Shown here piece by piece: positions 1-5,303 of a stretch of DNA of 12,989 nt. Location: contig SLFZ01000064.1 of assembly GCA_007123975.1 (NCBI GenBank), positions 1-12,989 on the forward strand, read 5' to 3'. The position numbers and the translations under genes were made by a program. The notes under the pieces were generated by a model. The model was given only the letters and a program-made list of their open reading frames with translations. It ran no database searches and was not told the origin of the DNA. The stretch is from Candidatus Izemoplasma sp. Lineage in GTDB: Bacteria > Bacillota_I > Bacilli_A > Izemoplasmatales > Izemoplasmataceae. Numbering within the stretch: the first letter of the stretch is position 1; every line of letters begins with the position of its first letter.

Positions 1-2200
1 CGTCGATAATCAAAAGCCCGAGATCTTTGAACAGAACATCGCTTGAAAGCAACCGGTGCGTGCCCAAGACAACATCGATTTTCCCTTGTTTGAGCTTGAT
101 GAGGGTTTGTTTTTGTTTGGCTGGGGTGACGAAGCGGTTTAAAAGCGCGACGGTGATGCCGTGCTTTTCAAGACGATGCTTGAAGGTTTGAAAGTGTTGG
201 CGCGAAAGCACGGTGGTCGGGGCGAGGTAGGCGGTTTGTTTGTTGTCGAGGGCGGCTTTAAAGGCGGCGCGAAGCGCCACTTCGGTTTTTCCGTAGCCGA
301 CGTCGCCGCAGATCAGCCGGTCCATCGGCCGCGGGGCTTCCATGTCGCGTTTGACGTCGTCGATGGCTTTTTGTTGGTCGTCGGTTTCCTCAAAATGGAA
401 ATCGGCCTCAAACTGGGTGGTGAGGTCGCTATCGGGACTAAAGGCAAAGCCTTCGATGCGCTCGCGTTCGGCGTAAAGGTTAATCAGGTGGTCGGCGATG
501 TCGCCGGCTTTTTTGCGGACGCGGGCCTTGGTTTTCGCCCAGTCGGCGCTGCCAAGCCGATTGAGTTTAGGGCGTACGCCTTCGTGGGCGACGTATTTTT
601 GAATCATGTGGATGTTTTCGACCGGGATGTAGAGGGTGTCATCTCCGCGGTATTGAATCACGATGTAGTCGTTGGTGCGTTCGGAGATGGTCATGGTGCG
701 GATTTCGATAAAACGCCCGATCCCGTGGTCGTAATGGACGAGGAGGTCGCCTTTTTGGAGTTGTTTGACGTGGGTGACTTTTTTGCTGTCTTTGAAGACG
801 CTGCGGTACTTGGGCCGTGGTTTTTTCTCGACGTCTCCGTAAATGGCATCGTCGTTGAACACCACAAGGTTCGCGTCAAACCATTCAAACGTCACCGGCA
901 TGTCGTGGTGGATGAGGTTGATGCGTTTTTGCCTTAGGTCATCGTCTTTGCCTAAAAGCACCAAATCTACCTTGTCGTCGAGTTGGTCTTTGAATGCCTT
1001 GAGTCGTCTTTCGTCGCTCAGGGCGATGAGAACGGTGGTGTGCTTATCGTATTTCTTGAGATCATGAAGCAGTTGGTGGAGGTTGCCTTCATGCATCGGC
1101 GTGTGCGTTCCGCGGACGCTGAGCGGGTTTTTCGCCACTGCTTTGCCTTCAAGGCCTATGAGTTTAAGGGTTTTGGCTCGGTGAATGTGGTTTGGGTCTT
1201 TGAGGAAGTCAAACCCGAGCCGTGCGTAATCGCCAGCTTGGTCGAGCCAATCTCCAAGGTCGTCGCCAATGTGGTCGATGGCGTCGTTGATTTTTTGGTC
1301 GTTAAAGACAACCAAGAGGGGCTCCTCGTAGTAATCGCTGATGGTTTCAAGGGGTTCGTCTAAAAAGGTGGCGTAGCGGGCGAGCGAATCTTGGTTTTTG
1401 TGGTTGTGCAAATCTTCAAGTTCCGCCTCAACGCGTTTTAAGGCGTCGGTGTTGAGTTTTTGCTTGTCCGCTGCGTCATGGACGCGCTTGGTGATGCGTT
1501 TGAGGTCTTCGTCGTCGTAGAAAAACTCGGTGCGCGGCACCAGCGTAAACGAATCCAAAAGGGCAATGGAGCGTTGTGTGTTGACGTCAAAACGCCGGAT
1601 GCTTTCGATTTCGGTGTCGAAAAACTCAATCCGGATCGGGTGGTCAGCGTCTGCGGGGAAAAGGTCAAGCACGCTTCCGCGGCGTGCGAAATCACCGCTT
1701 TTTTCAACCGTGGGCGCCGCTTCGTAACCGTACTCGACAAGCCGTTTAAGAAACGCGTCGATGTCGACGTCTTCACCGCGTTTATACGTGATTCTCGCGT
1801 TGATATGCCGGATTTTAGGGATAATGGTGCGGACGAACCCGGCTGGGTGGGTGACGGTGAGGTCGCTGCGTCCGTTGATGATTTCGCCGATGGTGTGGGC
1901 GCGTTCGAACTTGAGGTCTTCACTCATCGCCAGCATGTCGGTGGTCACAAACTCATCTTGTGGGAAAAAGGTGACGCCCTCATCTAAACGCGAAAGGGCA
2001 CTGGCGAGCTTTTGGGCTTGGTAGAGGTTGTGATGCACGACCACAATCGGGCGTTTCGCAAGCTGTTTCACGGCCAAAAGTAAGGCCGCGTCGAGCCCCT
2101 CGAAGGTGTCGGTAATCTCAATCGTTGATTGGCTTTCTAAGGTTTGTTTGACCCGTTTCATAAACGGGGTGTTAAGCAGGTGTTTAATGAGCGCTTTCAT
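1..2200 (-). CDS. mfd: Mfd transcription-repair coupling factor, 5' part (3' end beyond window)
   Basis: Mfd removes stalled RNA polymerase from DNA lesions and recruits UvrA for transcription-coupled repair. The reading frame starts at the ATG at 2200-2198, preceded by GAGGTGAG, and stays open for 733 codons to the window edge; the family is usually about 1150 residues, so roughly the first two thirds is present. Visible in order: a UvrB-like N-terminal module (FFPQDEF, then SEDLKFERAHTI, later GSVLDLFP and RIEFFDTEIESIRRFD); a CarD-like RNA polymerase interaction domain near residues 480-545 (GDLLVHYDHGIGRFIEI); and the start of the RecG-like translocase with Walker A GDVGYGKT at 632-639. 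The window ends at LLIID, the first residue of the DE box; the next codon begins with G, consistent with Glu. It follows pth but has its own likely promoter. Identity is secure from these motifs; only the end is missing. Confidence 0.95.
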   Translation of the reverse strand, partial: MKALIKHLLNTPFMKRVKQTLESQSTIEITDTFEGLDAALLLAVKQLAKRPIVVVHHNLYQAQKLASALSRLDEGVTFFPQDEFVTTDMLAMSEDLKFERAHTIGEIINGRSDLTVTHPAGFVRTIIPKIRHINARITYKRGEDVDIDAFLKRLVEYGYEAAPTVEKSGDFARRGSVLDLFPADADHPIRIEFFDTEIESIRRFDVNTQRSIALLDSFTLVPRTEFFYDDEDLKRITKRVHDAADKQKLNTDALKRVEAELEDLHNHKNQDSLARYATFLDEPLETISDYYEEPLLVVFNDQKINDAIDHIGDDLGDWLDQAGDYARLGFDFLKDPNHIHRAKTLKLIGLEGKAVAKNPLSVRGTHTPMHEGNLHQLLHDLKKYDKHTTVLIALSDERRLKAFKDQLDDKVDLVLLGKDDDLRQKRINLIHHDMPVTFEWFDANLVVFNDDAIYGDVEKKPRPKYRSVFKDSKKVTHVKQLQKGDLLVHYDHGIGRFIEIRTMTISERTNDYIVIQYRGDDTLYIPVENIHMIQKYVAHEGVRPKLNRLGSADWAKTKARVRKKAGDIADHLINLYAERERIEGFAFSPDSDLTTQFEADFHFEETDDQQKAIDDVKRDMEAPRPMDRLICGDVGYGKTEVALRAAFKAALDNKQTAYLAPTTVLSRQHFQTFKHRLEKHGITVALLNRFVTPAKQKQTLIKLKQGKIDVVLGTHRLLSSDVLFKDLGLLIID

Positions 2201-2220
2201 GCCTCACCTCACGTCGTTTG

Positions 2221-2250
2221 GGCGAACCACCGCCACGAGGGGGGTTCGCC
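2221..2250 (-). repeat. Hairpin in the mfd leader
   Basis: GGCGAACC at 2221-2228 is exactly complementary to GGTTCGCC at 2243-2250, with two further G-C pairs possible inside after one mismatch. It lies between the likely mfd promoter and the mfd ribosome binding site, so the mfd mRNA would carry it about 20 bases before the start codon. Read in the mfd direction it has no following U-run, so it is not a standard terminator. It may affect mRNA stability or translation; that function is inferred. Confidence 0.5.
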
Positions 2251-2264
2251 TAATTTATCAATTT

Positions 2265-2293
2265 ATTGTACCACAAAGCCTTGTAAAAACGCA
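2265..2293 (-). promoter_or_regulatory. Likely mfd promoter
   Basis: On the minus strand TACAAT (2270-2265) matches the -10 consensus at five of six positions, and TTGCGT lies 18 bases upstream as a weak -35. The placement just after the pth terminator and about 65 bases before the mfd start codon fits an independent mfd transcript. The -35 is poor, so confidence is moderate. Confidence 0.45.
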
Positions 2294-2316
2294 AAAACCC
2301 TTCGGGTGAAGGGTTT
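2286..2316 (-). terminator. Rho-independent terminator after pth
   Basis: On the minus strand AAACCCTTC and GAAGGGTTT form a 9-bp stem (2316-2308 with 2303-2295) with loop ACCC, followed by TTTTTGCGTTTTT. The first stem bases overlap the pth stop codon TAA (2318-2316). It would end the rpmH-rnpA-yidC-jag-pth transcript before the mfd promoter. Confidence 0.85.
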
Positions 2317-2879
2317 TAGTCTGTTTGTGAGGCGTTGTAGATGTTCATGAGTTGTGTGAACGATTCGCCTTGTATAAATTCTTCAATCAGCGTCACCGTG
2401 GCGTTCACGGCTTCCTTGATGTGGGGTATTTCGCTTTTGTGGAAGCGGGCGAGAACCTGGTGTTTGGCTTCGACGTCGGGGTGTTTTCCGATGCCGATGC
2501 GGACGCGTTTGAGATCGCCTTCTAAGATTGAACTTAGCACCGAACGCATGCCTTTATGTCCCCCGTCGCTTCCTTGGTATCGAAGCCTTAATTTAGCGAG
2601 CGGAAGGTCGATATCATCGTAGATGATTAAGACGTCGTCAACGTCGATGTCGTAGTAATCCATCGCCGCACGCACGGCAATCCCCGAGAGATTCATGTAG
2701 GTTTGTGGTTTCAGAAGCAAGGCCTCTTGGGTTTTGACGATGTCAGCTTGGAGTTTCTTTGAATAGGTGAAGGCGAGCTTGTGTTTGGTCGCGTAGGCGT
2801 CCAGACAAATAAAGCCGACGTTGTGCTTGGTCTCACGGTACTTGCGCCCGGGGTTTCCGAGCCCGACGATGAGTTTCAT
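2316..2879 (-). CDS. pth: Peptidyl-tRNA hydrolase
   Basis: Pth cleaves the ester bond of peptidyl-tRNAs that drop off ribosomes, recycling tRNA in the cytoplasm. The 187-residue product has the usual length and the family signatures: GLGNPG at 6-11 with Asn9, the catalytic His19 in KHNVGF, TYMNLSG with Asn63, and DDIDLP with Asp91, corresponding to E. coli Asn10, His20, Asn68 and Asp93. The next conserved block reads GGHKGM at 106-111, with Lys109 where E. coli has Asn114. The start ATG (2879-2877) lies one base after the jag stop TGA and has no good Shine-Dalgarno, suggesting translational coupling to jag. A terminator overlaps its stop codon. Identification is firm. Confidence 0.97.
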   Translation of the reverse strand: MKLIVGLGNPGRKYRETKHNVGFICLDAYATKHKLAFTYSKKLQADIVKTQEALLLKPQTYMNLSGIAVRAAMDYYDIDVDDVLIIYDDIDLPLAKLRLRYQGSDGGHKGMRSVLSSILEGDLKRVRIGIGKHPDVEAKHQVLARFHKSEIPHIKEAVNATVTLIEEFIQGESFTQLMNIYNASQTD

Positions 2880-2880
2880 G

Positions 2881-3495
2881 TCAGTCTTTTTTCGGCTTGA
2901 TGACCAAGTAACGGTTGGGTTTTTCGCCTTCGGACATCGTCACGACGTCGCGCCATTCCGACAGTTTCGTATGGATGATGCGTCGTTCGTAAGCGTTCAT
3001 CGCGTCGAGTTTGACGGGCACTTTCGTGCGGGCGACCTCCTTGGCCGTTTTCGTGGCGAGGATTTCGAGCTGTTTTTTGCGGTTCGCTTTGTATCCACCG
3101 ATGTCGACGACGACCATGCGGTGCCCTTCGGTAAAGACGTTGACGAGGTTTCGCAGGTAGTATTGAATCGCTTCAAGGGTTTTGCCGGCTTTGCCGATGA
3201 GGACGGGGTTTTCGTCGGTGTCGATGGTGTATTCGATGTCGTCGTTGTCGTTGATGTTGACGTTGATGGTGGCGTTGACATCTAAGTTTTTGAAGAAGGT
3301 TTCAAGGGTTTCCTTGCCGAGGTCGACAGGATCGACGTCGACGGTGCCGGTGACGTTGTATGTCTTTTTGAGTCCAAGCAGCCCTTTCTTCTCTTCAATG
3401 TCAAAACGGATGTAGTCAGGGGCCATGCGAAGTGCCTGGGCAATCTCGCGCTTGGCTTCTTCGACGGTTTTCGCTTCAATGGTCAGGGTCTTCAT
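2881..3495 (-). CDS. jag: Jag/KhpB, SpoIIIJ-associated RNA-binding protein
   Basis: Jag (KhpB) is an RNA-binding protein, normally encoded beside yidC, that partners with KhpA in Gram-positive bacteria and affects envelope growth and division. The 204-residue product shows an N-terminal Jag_N domain (about 1-50, with KKGLLGL at 37-42), a KH domain (about 78-132) whose GKAG loop is at 101-104, and a C-terminal R3H domain (about 138-200) with Arg171-x3-His175 in ERRIIH. The linker between Jag_N and KH is short; some relatives carry a long charged linker there. It begins 11 bases after the yidC stop; AGGA lies 9 bases before the ATG. Family assignment is firm; its cellular role here is inferred from relatives. 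Confidence 0.95.
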   Translation of the reverse strand: MKTLTIEAKTVEEAKREIAQALRMAPDYIRFDIEEKKGLLGLKKTYNVTGTVDVDPVDLGKETLETFFKNLDVNATINVNINDNDDIEYTIDTDENPVLIGKAGKTLEAIQYYLRNLVNVFTEGHRMVVVDIGGYKANRKKQLEILATKTAKEVARTKVPVKLDAMNAYERRIIHTKLSEWRDVVTMSEGEKPNRYLVIKPKKD

Positions 3496-3506
3496 GTCAT
3501 CACATC

Positions 3507-4373
3507 CTATACAAGGTTACGACGCGCTTTGACGCGTTCGATGGTCTTCTTACGGGCTAGGTAGGTTTGCAGGAACTGAAGCATGTTCCCGATGAGCCAG
3601 TAAAAGGCGATTCCGAGGTTGGTGTAGGCAATGGCCACAAGCATAATGACCATAAAGTATGAGACGTATTTCATGGTTTTTTCTTGTTGAATCTGTTGCG
3701 GCGTACGGTAACGTTTGTTTTGCAAGATGTCGGGCTTCGCCATGGCGTACCGTTGGTAGAAGAACATCGTCACACCAACCAAAAGCGCCATCAATGCAAA
3801 GGGCCAGCTTTCGAGCGCAAAGCCCGCGGGTTCCGCTTGGAAGTCAAACCATAAGAACTGGTAGTCTAGGTTAGCATAATCCGGGGTAATCGGGATGCGG
3901 CGAACGGTTTGGTACATGGCGATGAAGATCGGCATTTGCAAAAGCGGCAATAAACACCCGAGAGGGTTGACGCCGTATTCTTTGTAAATCTGCATCATTT
4001 CTTGCTGCATCGCCCGTTGGCTCGCTTGGTCGGTTTTACCACGGTATTTTTCCTTGAGTTTCTCCATGTCGGGTTGGGCAAGGCTCATGTTGGTGGTGAG
4101 GTTGTTGGTTTTCGCGTAAATCGGCCATCCGACGAGACGAATAAGCAGGGTAATGGCAATCAGGCCAACGATAAACTGGCCGCCGGCAAGTTCGCTGGTC
4201 CATCCAACGAGCATCGCAAAGAATCCGACAATCGCTTGGAACCATCCAACGCCGCGATCGACGCCGATGGGTTGTTCGAAGATGGGGCCTTCTTCGCCTC
4301 CGCCACACGCGGTGAGCGTGAGGACGACGGCGAACATGAGGACGAGTAATCCGATTTTGTGGCTGGTTTTCAT
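3507..4373 (-). CDS. yidC: YidC/OxaA/SpoIIIJ membrane protein insertase, lipoprotein form
   Basis: YidC inserts and folds membrane proteins, alone or with SecYEG. From the ATG at 4373-4371 the product is 288 residues. It begins with a lipoprotein signal (positive KTSHK, hydrophobic stretch, lipobox LTAC with Cys23), as in Gram-positive YidC. Membrane segments follow at about 45-58, 66-87, 143-158, 188-206 and 236-270. The conserved groove arginine is Arg79 in TLLIRLVGWP, and GCLLPLLQMPIFIAMY is the family signature. The tail is basic (ARKKTIERVKARR), as expected for ribosome contact. A GTG at 4382 would add three residues, but AGAGGTGA is ideally spaced for the ATG and would overlap that GTG, so I chose ATG. 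It follows the rnpA stop by 11 bases. Confidence 0.96.
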   Translation of the reverse strand: MKTSHKIGLLVLMFAVVLTLTACGGGEEGPIFEQPIGVDRGVGWFQAIVGFFAMLVGWTSELAGGQFIVGLIAITLLIRLVGWPIYAKTNNLTTNMSLAQPDMEKLKEKYRGKTDQASQRAMQQEMMQIYKEYGVNPLGCLLPLLQMPIFIAMYQTVRRIPITPDYANLDYQFLWFDFQAEPAGFALESWPFALMALLVGVTMFFYQRYAMAKPDILQNKRYRTPQQIQQEKTMKYVSYFMVIMLVAIAYTNLGIAFYWLIGNMLQFLQTYLARKKTIERVKARRNLV

Positions 4374-4384
4374 GTGTGTCACCT

Positions 4385-4714
4385 CTAGATAAGTTTGGAT
4401 TTTCTAAGCGCGCTTTCAAGCGCGTCTTTTAGTTCGCTGAATGCGAGGTGTTGCGCGCCTTGGTTGAGCACGATGAAAAAATCGTCGGGTCGACGGACGT
4501 CTTGCGTTGAGACGATCATTCGCACACGACGCTTGAGTTTATTGCGTGTGACGGCGTTGCCAAGTTTTTTCGACACGCCGATGGCGAAACGGAAGTGTGT
4601 GTTCTCCGGATTCGCTTTCCAATAAAGCCTGACGGCACGGTTTCGTACCGACGATCCCGATTTCAACACCGCTTCGATCTCGTTCGTCCGTTTAATACGA
4701 TACGCTTTTTTCAC
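4385..4714 (-). CDS. rnpA: Ribonuclease P protein component
   Basis: RnpA is the protein subunit that helps the RNase P RNA bind and cleave precursor tRNAs. The 109-residue product has the usual length and the RNR signature at about 51-65 (GNAVTRNKLKRRVR), plus the N-terminal KKAYRIKRTNEI. The start codon is GTG (4714-4712) preceded by GGGGGTGA. It sits in the conserved order rpmH-rnpA-yidC-jag, but 87 bases and a terminator-like hairpin separate it from rpmH. The TAG stop lies inside the yidC ribosome-binding region, suggesting coupled translation. The RNase P RNA gene is not in this window. Confidence 0.95.
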   Translation of the reverse strand: MKKAYRIKRTNEIEAVLKSGSSVRNRAVRLYWKANPENTHFRFAIGVSKKLGNAVTRNKLKRRVRMIVSTQDVRRPDDFFIVLNQGAQHLAFSELKDALESALRKSKLI

Positions 4715-4739
4715 CGCGTCACCCCCTCGTGTTCAAAAT

Positions 4740-4777
4740 AAAACACCTGAAAAGAAACTCATCTTATCAGGTGTTTT
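4740..4777 (-). terminator. Terminator-like hairpin between rpmH and rnpA
   Basis: AAAACACCTGA (4740-4750) and TCAGGTGTTTT (4767-4777) are perfectly complementary over 11 bases with a 16-base loop. Read in the rpmH-to-rnpA direction the stem ends in GTGTTTTATTTT, giving a U-rich tail. The stem is only moderately GC-rich, so partial termination or RNA processing is more likely than a complete stop. This would let abundant L34 mRNA be made from the strong rpmH promoter while less reaches rnpA, yidC, jag and pth. Confidence 0.65.
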
Positions 4778-4788
4778 CAGGTTTTCAA
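4761..4788 (-). promoter_or_regulatory. Possible weak internal promoter for rnpA
   Basis: On the minus strand TTGAAA (4788-4783) and TAAGAT (4766-4761) are separated by 16 bases, matching the -35 and -10 consensus at four of six positions each. It overlaps one arm of the hairpin at 4740-4777. It is a plausible start for an rnpA transcript that bypasses the hairpin, but weak matches like this also occur by chance. Confidence 0.25.
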
Positions 4789-4801
4789 GATGATGATGCG
4801 G

Positions 4802-4936
4802 TTAGACTGCCAGGCGCTTGCGTCCTTTTTTCCGACGACGGGCGAGAATTCTCCGCCCTTCGGGGCTCAGCATGCGCTGACGGAAGCCGTGTTTTTTCGC
4901 TTTTTTACGTGTGTTCGGTTGATAGGTTCGTTTCAC
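4802..4936 (-). CDS. rpmH: Ribosomal protein bL34
   Basis: bL34 is a small basic protein of the large ribosomal subunit. The 44-codon frame reads KRTYQPNTRKKAKKHGF, then RQRMLSPEGRRILARRRKKG and ends RKRLAV, matching the whole family from the start KRTYQP through HGFR and RRRKKGRK. The start codon is GTG (4936-4934) with GGAGGTG 6 bases upstream. An in-frame ATG at 4951-4949 would add MEVSH, but it overlaps that ribosome binding site and the family starts at KRTYQP. It is first in the leftward operon, with a perfect consensus promoter 44 bases before the start codon. Confidence 0.97.
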   Translation of the reverse strand: MKRTYQPNTRKKAKKHGFRQRMLSPEGRRILARRRKKGRKRLAV

Positions 4937-4979
4937 GTGGGACACCTCCATCGTTCAAGTCTTTGAACCATGCTTAACA

Positions 4980-5008
4980 ATTATATATAATTCCGACCAA
5001 ACTGTCAA
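4980..5008 (-). promoter_or_regulatory. Consensus promoter for rpmH
   Basis: On the minus strand TTGACA (5008-5003), a 17-base spacer and TATAAT (4985-4980) match the housekeeping sigma-factor consensus at all twelve positions. Transcription would start near 4973, giving a leader of about 37 bases before the rpmH GTG. This fits the very high demand for ribosomal protein mRNA. Confidence 0.9.
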
Positions 5009-5051
5009 CACAGGCGGTTAAAAATTCTATATTGTAAACATTCTAAAGTGG

Positions 5052-5060
5052 TTTTCCACA
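5052..5060 (+). promoter_or_regulatory. DnaA-box-like site TTTTCCACA
   Basis: One mismatch (position 3) from TTATCCACA. It lies next to the AT-rich stretch 5016-5048, and GTGG-TTTT-CCAC at 5048-5059 makes it part of a small inverted repeat. Confidence 0.6.
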
Positions 5061-5086
5061 TGCGAAAACGGCGTTGTCGTGTGCAG

Positions 5087-5122
5087 TCGACATTTTCCTA
5101 TGTGGAAAAGTGGAAATGTCGA
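5087..5122. repeat. Inverted repeat around a DnaA-box-like site in oriC
   Basis: TCGACATTTTCC (5087-5098) pairs with GGAAATGTCGA (5112-5122) over 11 base pairs with one bulged T. The 13-base interval contains TGTGGAAAA (5101-5109), a minus-strand TTTTCCACA. The right arm recurs exactly as a direct repeat at 5137-5147, 25 bases downstream. The arrangement looks like a protein-binding or strand-opening element; no known family is recognised. Confidence 0.6.
5101..5109 (-). promoter_or_regulatory. DnaA-box-like site TTTTCCACA
   Basis: Exact copy of the plus-strand site at 5052-5060 but in the opposite orientation; it sits in the interval of the 5087-5122 inverted repeat. A partial second copy, GTGGAAA (5110-5116), follows immediately. 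Confidence 0.6.
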
Positions 5123-5136
5123 TTGGTGGGTGCTGG

Positions 5137-5147
5137 GGAAATGTCGA
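5137..5147 (+). repeat. Second direct copy of GGAAATGTCGA
   Basis: Identical over 11 bases to 5112-5122. With two further A residues it also forms TGTCGAAAA (5142-5150), one mismatch from the reverse of TTTTCCACA, so it may be a degenerate DnaA site. Confidence 0.5.
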
Positions 5148-5220
5148 AAAGCCTTTTTCCCTCTTTATCGCGTTGTTTAGGCCTAGGGTTTTCCCCGAAT
5201 CGGCGTGTGAAGTGTGAAAG

Positions 5221-5243
5221 TTTTCCACATTTTGTGTCGATAA
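5221..5243. promoter_or_regulatory. Pair of opposed DnaA-box-like sites upstream of dnaA
   Basis: TTTTCCACA (5221-5229, plus) is followed after five bases by TGTCGATAA (5235-5243), a minus-strand TTATCGACA. The pair lies 30 to 50 bases upstream of the likely dnaA -10 element, so DnaA binding here could repress its own gene as well as serve the origin. The second site deviates at a normally conserved position. Confidence 0.5.
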
Positions 5244-5270
5244 ATAAATGTTTTTTTTCCCCTTTTCATA

Positions 5271-5279
5271 TGCTAAACT
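5271..5279 (+). promoter_or_regulatory. Possible dnaA promoter (extended -10)
   Basis: TGC followed by TAAACT resembles an extended -10 element; a similar TATGCTA string is used before dnaN. No good -35 is seen, only a T-rich tract (5250-5258). The dnaA start codon follows 24 bases later with a weak ribosome binding site (GGGGTGG, 5293-5299). Confidence 0.4.
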
Positions 5280-5303
5280 AGCAGTGAAAACCGGGGTGGT
5301 TCC

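Larger units (their letters stand above)
4937..5303. other. Left half of the replication origin (rpmH-dnaA spacer)
   Basis: This 367-base non-coding stretch between divergent rpmH and dnaA holds the rpmH promoter, an AT-rich segment (about 5016-5048), DnaA-box-like 9-mers and repeats, and the likely dnaA promoter. Exact TTTTCCACA occurs at 5052-5060 (+), 5101-5109 (-) and 5221-5229 (+). Weaker relatives on the minus strand are CAATCGACA (5117-5125), TTTTCGACA (5142-5150) and TTATCGACA (5235-5243). Placement beside dnaA, gene divergence and a change of G/C bias nearby all support an origin. The boxes differ from the textbook TTATCCACA at position 3, and function is inferred. Confidence 0.8.

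Noticed and set aside
161..937. 258-codon plus-strand open frame
   Set aside because: It is antisense to mfd, whose own frame shows clear family motifs through this stretch; the antisense frame has no recognisable domain and arises from the high G+C third positions.
983..1987. Plus-strand open frames of 126 and 175 codons
   Set aside because: Both are antisense to the continuous mfd frame, with low-complexity translations and no family resemblance.
4374..4382. GTG start three codons upstream of the chosen yidC ATG
   Set aside because: The GTG is part of the Shine-Dalgarno AGAGGTGA for the ATG and has no suitable site of its own upstream.
4002..4419. Open frames of 115 (plus) and 127 (minus) codons
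   Set aside because: They are shadow frames of yidC and rnpA, which carry the conserved motifs.
4729..4977. 82-codon plus-strand open frame
   Set aside because: It is antisense to rpmH and crosses the rpmH-rnpA hairpin; the minus-strand L34 protein is unmistakable.
5178..5187. Short palindromes TAGGCCTA and CCTAGG in oriC
   Set aside because: Too short to distinguish from chance and not repeated nearby.
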